7,200 nt of DNA from Chloroflexota bacterium (GTDB taxonomy: Bacteria > Chloroflexota > Dehalococcoidia > Lucifugimonadales > UBA3495), in assembly GCA_022561675.1 (NCBI GenBank), contig JADFQT010000133.1:1-7200 (forward strand), in the 5' to 3' direction. A program made the position numbers and the translations under genes. The notes beneath the pieces are model-generated. The model was given only the letters and a program-made list of their open reading frames with translations, did not search any database and was not told the origin of the DNA. Of this stretch, positions 1-4,457 are shown piece by piece. The number at the start of each line of letters is the position of its first letter. Within the stretch, counting starts at the first letter, position 1.

Positions 1-67
1 CCCGCTTGGCAAGGGGGGAGAATCAGCTTGTGAAACTCATTCGAAGGCAACGATTAAGGCAACGTTC
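1..67 (+). other. Junction upstream of nuoD; probable 3' tail of an upstream gene (nuoC expected), frame unresolved
   Basis: All three + frames are open at the window edge, so the identity of the upstream gene cannot be decided. Frame 1 ends at TGA 31-33 after ten codons. Frame 3 ends at TGA 69-71, which would overlap the nuoD ATG (68-70) as ATGA, a classic coupled junction. Frame 2 has no stop and runs straight into nuoD. NuoC is expected here from the usual nuoABCD order, but none of the three short peptides is recognisable as a NuoC C-terminus. A purine-rich AAGGGGGGAG at 11-20 looks like a ribosome-binding site, but the GTG (30-32) and TTG (28-30) after it open only dead-end frames. AAGG at 56-59 lies 8 bases before the nuoD ATG and is its likelier ribosome site. 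Confidence 0.4.
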
Positions 68-1177
68 ATGACCATTCGCACCGAACCGATGACGGTCAAT
101 GTGGGGCCGCAGCACCCCAGTACCCACGGGGTGTTCCGGCTGCGCATTACCTTCGACGGGGAAGATATCCTCGAGGTTGAGCCGGTGCTGGGGTACCTGC
201 ACCGGGGTTCGGAAAAGCTGGCCGAGGAGCGCAATTACGTCCAGGTCATTACCCTTACCGACCGGCTGGACTACACCTCCCCCATGATCAATAACCAGGC
301 CTACTGTCTGGCGGTGGAGAAACTGGTGGGGATAGAGCCGCCGCCCCGGGGCAAATATCTGAGGACCCTGGCGGCCGAGCTGCAACGGATCGCCAGCCAC
401 CTGATAGCTGTTGGCTTCTTTGTCCAGGAGATGGGTGCTTTCGGCACTCCTTTGATGTACACCTTTCGCAGCCGGGAGCGAATCCTCGATCTGTTCGAGA
501 TGCTCTGCGGGGCCCGCATCACCGTCAGCTACATGAGGCCCGGCGGTGTGTTCGCCGATACTCCACCGGACTTTTGGCCGGCTTTGGAAAGGTTCTTGGA
601 GGATTTTCGCGCCGAGTTCTCTGAGCTGGAACAGCTCTTGATGGAGAACGAGATTCTGCTGGCCCGGACTCGCGGTGTCAGCCCCCTACCGCCCAATGTC
701 GCTATCAACTGCTCGGTTAGCGGCCCCGTGCTCCGGGCCAGCGGGGTCAACTGGGACTGGCGCAAGATGGAGCCCTACGATGCCTACGACCAGGTGGAGT
801 TCGATGTCCCCATCGGCACCAATTGGGATAACTACGACCGTTTTTGGGTTCGAATGCAGGAGGTGCGGCAGAGCCTGCGGATAATCGACCAATGCGTTGC
901 CCAGATAGAGCCTGGCCCAGTTCGGCTGCCGGACTTGCCCCTGGTGCTGCGCGCCGAGCCGGGGGCTGAAGCCTACGGCCGGGTGGAAGCCTCCAAGGGA
1001 GAGTTGGCCTTCTACCTGGTCAGCGATGGCGGCATTTCTCCCTACCGGTGTAAAATCCGCTCTCCATCCCTGATCAACCTTACCGTAACAGAGCATCTGC
1101 TAGTCGGCTGGAAGCTGGCCGACATGATCATTTCCCTGGGCAGCGTGGACATCAACATGGGAGAAGTGGACCGTTAG
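68..1177 (+). CDS. nuoD: NADH-quinone oxidoreductase subunit D (49 kDa subunit family)
   Basis: Peripheral-arm subunit that, with NuoB and NuoH, forms the quinone-reduction cavity of complex I at the cytoplasmic membrane face. The 369-aa product begins with the family signature GPQHPSTHGV (residues 13-22). His20 and Tyr69 (in DRLDY) match the two conserved residues that contact the quinone headgroup (His38 and Tyr87 in Thermus Nqo4). Other family blocks are GYLHRGSEK (42-50), AVEKL (82-86), RIASHL (107-112), RPGGV (157-161), LRASGVNWD (222-230), DVPIG (246-250), EPGPVR (281-286), the GEL and SDGG stretch (311-322) and the terminal GEVDR. The start at 68 puts the GPQHP motif where the family has it; ATG 89 is a possible shorter start. 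The protein is shorter than the roughly 400-aa norm mainly because the segment between EPGPVR and KGELAFY lacks about 20 residues relative to Thermus. It is followed after one base by nuoH, with no nuoEFG between. Confidence 0.97.
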   Translation: MTIRTEPMTVNVGPQHPSTHGVFRLRITFDGEDILEVEPVLGYLHRGSEKLAEERNYVQVITLTDRLDYTSPMINNQAYCLAVEKLVGIEPPPRGKYLRTLAAELQRIASHLIAVGFFVQEMGAFGTPLMYTFRSRERILDLFEMLCGARITVSYMRPGGVFADTPPDFWPALERFLEDFRAEFSELEQLLMENEILLARTRGVSPLPPNVAINCSVSGPVLRASGVNWDWRKMEPYDAYDQVEFDVPIGTNWDNYDRFWVRMQEVRQSLRIIDQCVAQIEPGPVRLPDLPLVLRAEPGAEAYGRVEASKGELAFYLVSDGGISPYRCKIRSPSLINLTVTEHLLVGWKLADMIISLGSVDINMGEVDR

Positions 1178-1178
1178 C

Positions 1179-2396
1179 ATGTTCACGTCTCACTGCGGGG
1201 AGAGCATCCTTCGGGAAAACCCTCTGTTCCGCCTCATTTATGACGGCGCGTCTTCTTTCTTGCCCTGCTGGTTGTCGTACCTGATTGCCGGGATGGTCAT
1301 CATGCTGATCCTGGTCAACGCCGTGCTTCTAGGAGCGGCGGCGATTAGCTGGATGGAGCGTCGCCTGCTGGGCCGTTTCCATAACCGGATCGGTCCCAAT
1401 CGTTGGGGCCCCTTCGGTACGTTGCAACCCATAGCTGATTTCATCAAGCTGCTGACCAAGGAAGACCTGATTCCGGCCGGGGCCGACCGCATCGCCTTCA
1501 CCCTGGTCCCGATTTTTATGGTGCTGTCCGTGATCCTTATGACGGCGGTGATACCCTTCGCCAAGGACACTGCCTTGGCAGATCTCAACGTGGGAGTGCT
1601 CTACTTTTTGGCGGTCAGCTCTCTGACGGCGGTGGCCTTATTCATGGCTGGCTGGTCCTCGGATAACCGGTACGCCCTCTTCGGAGCGGCCCGAGGAGTG
1701 GCCGTTTTAATCAGCTATGAGGTTCCGGTGGTGCTGTCGCTACTGGGCGTCGTGATGATCGCTGGCTCCATGTCCCTGGGAACCATAGTCCAGGCCCAGC
1801 AGGTTCCCTTCATTCTGGTGCAGCCCCTGGCCTTCTTTCTCTTCCTGGCCGGCATGTCCGCCGAGCTAAATCGGACTCCCTTCGACGTGGCTGAAGCCGA
1901 GTCGGAAATAATCGCCGGGTACCACACCGAATATAGTGGCATCAAGTTTGCGTTGATCCAGGCCGCCGAATTCGGTGGAGTGCTGGTGGTGGCGGCGTTG
2001 ATAACTACTCTGTTCCTGGGAGGATGGGCCGGGCCCTTCGCCGAATATCTGGGGTGGCTCTGGTTCCTGCTCAAGACCATCCTGGTGGTGGCGCTGTTCA
2101 GCTGGATACGAGCTACCTACCCCCGGCTTCGCATCGACCAGATAATGGGTTTTTGCTGGAAGGTCATGCTGCCATTGAGCCTGATAAATCTGGCCGCCAC
2201 GACACTAGAAGTGTTCTTCCTGCCCGACAGTGGGGCCACCACGGTTGAGCAGTGGATCATGGTTGGTATCAACCTGCCGCTGGCCCTGGTCTGTGTCCCG
2301 TTGTTTGGCAGGCTGATGCGGGAAAAGGCCAGGCCGGGTTCCAGCCCGGCCGGCGCCAGGGTGGTGCCGGGGGTTCCCACGATTGAATCCAGCTAG
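1179..2396 (+). CDS. nuoH: NADH-quinone oxidoreductase subunit H (ND1 family)
   Basis: Membrane subunit that joins the peripheral and membrane arms and lines the quinone entry tunnel. The 405-aa product has about eight hydrophobic helices. The first hallmark is SWMERRLLGRFHNRIGPNR (residues 57-75), then GPFGTLQPIADFIKLL (77-92) and KEDLIP (94-99). SDNRYALFGAARG (161-173) and ISYEVP (178-183) follow. The conserved acidic cytoplasmic loop is ELNRTPFDVAEAESEIIAGY (229-248) followed by HTEYSG, the loop implicated in coupling quinone chemistry to proton transfer. RATYPRLRIDQIMGFCWKV (311-329) is the last conserved block. The ATG at 1179 gives a normal N-terminal lead before the first helix, so I keep it, although its ribosome site is weak. 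The last 25 or so residues after GRLMREK are a hydrophilic Pro/Gly/Ala tail, part of why it exceeds the usual 330-370 aa. Confidence 0.97.
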   Translation: MFTSHCGESILRENPLFRLIYDGASSFLPCWLSYLIAGMVIMLILVNAVLLGAAAISWMERRLLGRFHNRIGPNRWGPFGTLQPIADFIKLLTKEDLIPAGADRIAFTLVPIFMVLSVILMTAVIPFAKDTALADLNVGVLYFLAVSSLTAVALFMAGWSSDNRYALFGAARGVAVLISYEVPVVLSLLGVVMIAGSMSLGTIVQAQQVPFILVQPLAFFLFLAGMSAELNRTPFDVAEAESEIIAGYHTEYSGIKFALIQAAEFGGVLVVAALITTLFLGGWAGPFAEYLGWLWFLLKTILVVALFSWIRATYPRLRIDQIMGFCWKVMLPLSLINLAATTLEVFFLPDSGATTVEQWIMVGINLPLALVCVPLFGRLMREKARPGSSPAGARVVPGVPTIESS

Positions 2397-2410
2397 TTGT
2401 ATCCGGTTAG

Positions 2411-2421
2411 GGTGAGGTAGG
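2411..2421 (+). promoter_or_regulatory. Ribosome-binding site of nuoI
   Basis: A purine-rich GGTGAGGTAGG ends directly at the ATG at 2422; its GGTGAGG core (2411-2417) lies 4 bases upstream. A second in-frame ATG at 2437 would sit about 15 bases from the site, so the first ATG is somewhat better placed, but either is possible. The start choice changes only five residues. Confidence 0.55.
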
Positions 2422-3078
2422 ATGTACGGCTCGGCGATGGCAAGAGGGTTGCTGGTCACTTTGAAGAATTTGGTCAGAAAACCCTTTACTATCCAGTATC
2501 CAGAGCAACGGTTAAAACAGCACCCCAGGTTTCGGGGTGAGGAGTTTGTTTGGTATGAGGAGCGCTGCACCGGCTGCGCCTCCTGCGCCAAATACTGCCC
2601 GTTGGGCATAATTAAAATCGTAACCAGCCCCAGCGAAACCGCTCCCAAAGAGGGGGACAAATACCTGCTGGAGGTCTTTGACATTGATCTGCAACGGTGT
2701 ATGTTTTGCGGGCTTTGCGTGGAAGCCTGTCCCTACGATGCTCTGTTCATGGGAAGCGGATTTGAGGAAGGGCAGTACAGCCGGGAAAATATGGTGATCA
2801 CCATCGACCAGCTTCGTCAATCGGACAAGCATCCCAGCACCTGGTACCGGCCCCAATTGGAAGCTGCCGGCTATATGCCGAACAGCGGCCGCCCCTTGGG
2901 GTGGCGAGAGGTTGGGAGGGAGTCCTGGCGCTGGCACCAGGGCGAGAAGGCCGGCATGCGTTTGGCGCAGGCTGAGGGTAGCTCACCAGTCAAAGACTCG
3001 GAAGCAGGGAGCTTGGGCTCGCAGCCGGAGCCGGCTGACAGAGCCTCGGCTGACGGACGCTCGGAGGACCCCGCCTAG
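2422..3078 (+). CDS. nuoI: NADH-quinone oxidoreductase subunit I (TYKY / 8Fe-ferredoxin subunit)
   Basis: Iron-sulfur subunit of the connecting arm that carries clusters N6a and N6b and passes electrons towards NuoB (cluster N2). In the 218-aa product two 4Fe-4S motifs are complete: Cys49, 52, 55 and 59 (CTGCASCAKYCP) and Cys93, 96, 99 and 103 (CMFCGLCVEACP). Each motif supplies three ligands to one cluster and its last Cys to the other. The N-terminus (GLLVTLKNLVRKPFTIQYPE, residues 9-28) is the usual amphipathic segment lying on NuoH and the membrane surface. The ferredoxin core ends near residue 145. The tail from about 165 to 218 is hydrophilic, rich in Ser, Glu, Asp, Gly and Pro, probably disordered, and makes the protein longer than the roughly 160-180 aa of typical NuoI. 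The nuoJ ATG follows its stop with no gap. Confidence 0.97.
   Translation: MYGSAMARGLLVTLKNLVRKPFTIQYPEQRLKQHPRFRGEEFVWYEERCTGCASCAKYCPLGIIKIVTSPSETAPKEGDKYLLEVFDIDLQRCMFCGLCVEACPYDALFMGSGFEEGQYSRENMVITIDQLRQSDKHPSTWYRPQLEAAGYMPNSGRPLGWREVGRESWRWHQGEKAGMRLAQAEGSSPVKDSEAGSLGSQPEPADRASADGRSEDPA
3063..3067 (+). promoter_or_regulatory. Ribosome-binding site of nuoJ, inside the end of nuoI
   Basis: GGAGG, a full Shine-Dalgarno core, lies 11 bases before the nuoJ ATG (3079) inside the last codons of nuoI. It supports a start directly abutting the nuoI stop and translational coupling of the two genes. Confidence 0.7.
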
Positions 3079-3687
3079 ATGCTTTTCCAGGACATCGTTC
3101 AGGACGTCGTTTTCTGGGTCCTGTCGGTAGCCGCCATCGGCGCAGCGCTGGGCGTGGTACTGGTCCGAGACCTGTTTCGGGCGGTTTTGCTGCTGGCCGG
3201 GGTCTTCATTGCGATGGCCGGTTTCTTCGTACTGCTTAGCGCCGAGTTCTTGGCGGTAGTCCAGGTCTTGATCTACGTGGGCGCCATCTCCATTCTTTTC
3301 ATCTTCGCCATCATGCTGACTCGAAACGTTCGGCAAGGCAACCTTCCCAACCGGCTGCAAATACCGGCGGTCCTGTTTTCGACGCTGCTCCTGGCCGCCC
3401 TGGTAGTGGTGGCGACCAGCACCGAATGGAATCTTATCCCCGACGGAGCAAAGACCGGGGTGGACCTGGTTCAGACCCAATCGGTGAATGTCTTGTCGCC
3501 AGAAGCTTTGGAAGTCCTGGAGCGAGCGGGAGCACTTTCCGATGAGGAGCGGTTGCAGGCGGAAAAGGCAGGCCTGGCCGACCTGCTTATAGGCCCCTTC
3601 GTTTTGCCTTTTGAGGCGGTTTCGGTCCTGCTATTGGCGGCGTTAATCGGCGGACTGGCCCTGGCGCGGCCCCCGGGGAGGGCTTAG
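3079..3687 (+). CDS. nuoJ: NADH-quinone oxidoreductase subunit J (ND6 family)
   Basis: Membrane-arm subunit next to NuoH and NuoK that takes part in the conformational relay linking quinone reduction to the antiporter-like subunits. The 202-aa product has five predicted helices, at about 8-28, 32-53, 57-80, 94-113 and 175-197. The family hallmark is EFLAVVQVLIYVGAISILFI (residues 56-75), where the conserved Tyr66-Val-Gly falls in the third helix at the pi-bulge. LPFEAVSVLLLAALIG (176-191) is the conserved last helix. Between helices 4 and 5 is a long charged stretch; residues 139-168, with SPEALEVLERAG and SDEERLQAEKAG, look helical and are not part of the usual family loop, adding roughly 25-30 residues. 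By family topology that loop lies outside the cytoplasm (inference). Three bases separate it from nuoK. Confidence 0.96.
   Translation: MLFQDIVQDVVFWVLSVAAIGAALGVVLVRDLFRAVLLLAGVFIAMAGFFVLLSAEFLAVVQVLIYVGAISILFIFAIMLTRNVRQGNLPNRLQIPAVLFSTLLLAALVVVATSTEWNLIPDGAKTGVDLVQTQSVNVLSPEALEVLERAGALSDEERLQAEKAGLADLLIGPFVLPFEAVSVLLLAALIGGLALARPPGRA
3677..3682 (+). promoter_or_regulatory. Ribosome-binding site of nuoK
   Basis: GGAGGG lies 8 bases before the nuoK ATG (3691), within the last codons of nuoJ. The junction TTAGCCCATG (3684-3693) is repeated exactly at nuoL/nuoM (6524-6533). Confidence 0.7.
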
Positions 3688-3690
3688 CCC

Positions 3691-4020
3691 ATGTCGCTGG
3701 AGGCCTTGCTCATCGTCTCTGCCATCCTATTCGCCATTGGGTTGTACGGCACACTGGCCAGAAGCAACGTAATCGCCGTTTTAATGTCCCTGGAAATTAT
3801 GTTCAACGCGGTGAATCTGACCCTGGTGGCCCTGGCCAAGTTCGTGGCTCCCCAGGGTTTGCAGGATAACCTGGCCAATGCCCTGACGGGTCAGGTATTC
3901 GCCGTGTTCGTCATAACCGTAGCGGCGGCGGAAATCGCCCTGGGGTTGGGCATAGTGCTGGCCATGTACCGGAACACCGAGTCGGTGGACCTGTCCCAAG
4001 CGACTCAGCTGAGAAACTAG
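3691..4020 (+). CDS. nuoK: NADH-quinone oxidoreductase subunit K (ND4L family)
   Basis: Small three-helix membrane subunit with two buried glutamates essential for proton translocation. In the 109-aa product the helices fall at about 3-22, 27-50 and 68-92. Glu35 (in LMSLEIMFNAVNL) and Glu81 (in ITVAAAEIALGLGI) match E. coli NuoK Glu36 and Glu72. The C-terminal RNTESVDLSQ resembles the cyanobacterial NdhE ending, consistent with an 11-subunit-type complex. The loop between helices 2 and 3 (about 52-66, PQGLQDNLANALTG) is about eight residues longer than in the usual 100-aa members. A good GGAGGG ribosome site sets the start. This is the last gene before the 242-bp spacer. Confidence 0.96.
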   Translation: MSLEALLIVSAILFAIGLYGTLARSNVIAVLMSLEIMFNAVNLTLVALAKFVAPQGLQDNLANALTGQVFAVFVITVAAAEIALGLGIVLAMYRNTESVDLSQATQLRN

Positions 4021-4053
4021 ACGGCGCGGCTGGGTGCTGGACCCCTTGATGGG

Positions 4054-4073
4054 ACCCCCCACCCGGGGGTGGG
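4054..4073 (+). terminator. GC-rich hairpin just after nuoK; possible weak terminator or mRNA stabiliser
   Basis: ACCCCC (4054-4059) pairs perfectly with GGGGGT (4065-4070) around a five-base loop. An overlapping alternative is CCCACCC (4058-4064) with GGGTGGG (4067-4073), whose two-base loop is too tight as drawn. The structure lies 33 bases after the nuoK stop. The downstream bases are ACTAACTTTA rather than a run of T, so it is not a canonical intrinsic terminator. A partial terminator or a 3'-end stabiliser of the nuoDHIJK segment is more plausible. Confidence 0.35.
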
Positions 4074-4107
4074 ACTAACTTTAGAGGCCGTGTTTAAAAA
4101 CCTAATG

Positions 4108-4130
4108 TCTCCTCCTTGCTAAAGGGGAGA
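4108..4130. repeat. Left local hairpin of the palindromic element
   Basis: TCTCCTCCTT (4108-4117) pairs with AAGGGGAGA (4122-4130) around the four-base loop GCTA, with one bulged T on the left arm. It is followed by TTTAG, only three T residues, too few for a standard terminator. Confidence 0.6.
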
Positions 4131-4168
4131 TTTAGAGGGGGTCTACCAACCCCACCTAACCTCCCCTT
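4122..4168. repeat. Central dyad of the palindromic element
   Basis: The right arm of the left hairpin and the left arm of the right hairpin can pair with each other instead. AAGGGGAG (4122-4129) pairs with CTCCCCTT (4161-4168), TT-AG (4131-4135, one bulge) with CTAA (4156-4159), and GGGGT (4138-4142) with ACCCC (4149-4153), leaving the loop CTACCA. This long central stem excludes both local hairpins, so two alternative folds exist. Confidence 0.55.
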
Positions 4169-4180
4169 GGTAAGGGGAGG
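4160..4180. repeat. Right local hairpin of the palindromic element
   Basis: CCTCCCCTT (4160-4168) and AAGGGGAGG (4172-4180) form a perfect nine-base-pair stem around the loop GGT. The following bases, GACTTATTAAACACC, contain no T tract. It resembles the left hairpin in inverted orientation. Confidence 0.7.
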
Positions 4181-4262
4181 GACTTATTAAACACCCTCTT
4201 ATACACAAACTAGGGTTAAATCAGGAAAAATTCTGGAAGGCAGGGCGGCTTACCGGGAACGT

Positions 4263-4457
4263 ATGTGGGTAGAGTTCAAAAGGGCGCCTAACTTAATGCT
4301 GGCGGAAATGTGGAAAGAGGTGCTGGAGGGCGAGGGCCTGCCCACCAAGCTCCTGCCCGAGGGAGATATCCTGGACTGGGCGGAGCGGGTTCCCTTTCTA
4401 ATATACGTGCCCAAGGGTCGGGAGCACGTTGCCGAAGAGATCCTGAGGAAGCTGTAG
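4263..4457 (+). CDS. Small soluble protein, DUF2007-like (putative signal-transducing domain), coupled to nuoL
   Basis: The 64-aa product has no membrane helix or signal peptide and no Cys. The pattern suggests beta-alpha-beta-beta-alpha: a strand at 2-5 (WVEF), a helix at about 10-24 (NLMLAEMWKEVLEGEG), strands at about 27-32 and 44-49 (PFLIYV), and a helix at 52-63. The layout 'residue pair then Ala-Pro-Asn, helix, G-x-P, strand ... V/YVP, helix of A-x-x-I-L' is what I recall of the DUF2007 family (PF09413), small proteins without an established reaction. The match is by eye only. Its ATG has only a close GGGAA (4255-4259), so the ribosome site is poor; GGAAGG (4235-4240) is too far. It is nevertheless likely real: its stop TAG (4455-4457) touches the nuoL ATG, it carries the nuoL Shine-Dalgarno, and its composition is protein-like. 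A role in assembly or regulation of complex I would be speculation. Confidence 0.75.
   Translation: MWVEFKRAPNLMLAEMWKEVLEGEGLPTKLLPEGDILDWAERVPFLIYVPKGREHVAEEILRKL
4445..4448 (+). promoter_or_regulatory. Ribosome-binding site of nuoL, inside the small gene
   Basis: GAGG (in TGAGGAAG) lies 9 bases before the nuoL ATG (4458), within the last codons of the small gene. nuoL translation is thus probably coupled to translation of the small gene. Confidence 0.65.

Larger units (their letters stand above)
4084..4198. repeat. Palindromic MITE/REP-like element with terminal inverted repeats
   Basis: The outer ends are inverted repeats: GTGTTTAA (4090-4097) matches TTAAACAC (4187-4194) over eight bases. 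Further out, GAGG (4084-4087) matches CCTC (4195-4198) after a two-base CC insertion on the left. Inside, TAATGTCTCCTCCTT on the left corresponds to the reverse complement of AAGGGGAGGGACTTA on the right, so the whole 115 bases form an imperfect palindrome. Both outer boundaries are flanked by TTA (4081-4083 and 4199-4201), a possible three-base target duplication. It has no coding capacity. This fits a small non-autonomous palindromic repeat that inserted into the operon. I cannot count copies in the genome from one window, so mobility is inference. Confidence 0.6.
4021..4262. other. Intergenic spacer between nuoK and the small gene
   Basis: This is the only non-coding stretch of the window, 242 bases in an operon whose other gaps are 0-25 bases. 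From left to right it holds a GC-rich hairpin (4054-4073), a palindromic element with inverted ends (4084-4198), and an AT-richer stretch (about 4199-4234) before the leader of the small gene. I see no RNA gene and no convincing sigma-70 promoter, and neither hairpin group is followed by a clear T tract. Downstream genes are therefore probably still read from the upstream promoter, perhaps at a changed level. Confidence 0.8.

Noticed and set aside
2205..2684. 159-codon minus-strand open frame spanning nuoH and nuoI
   Set aside because: It covers the ends of two conserved genes and shows no motif.
4108..4180. Two similar GC-rich units that might be a CRISPR or intrinsic terminator pair
   Set aside because: There are only two units in inverted orientation with no regular spacer, and neither is followed by a T tract.
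4199..4262. Possible promoter for the small gene, nuoL and nuoM (TTATACAC and AT-rich bases)
   Set aside because: A TATAC-like box is present but I find no matching -35 box at proper spacing, so I do not call a promoter.
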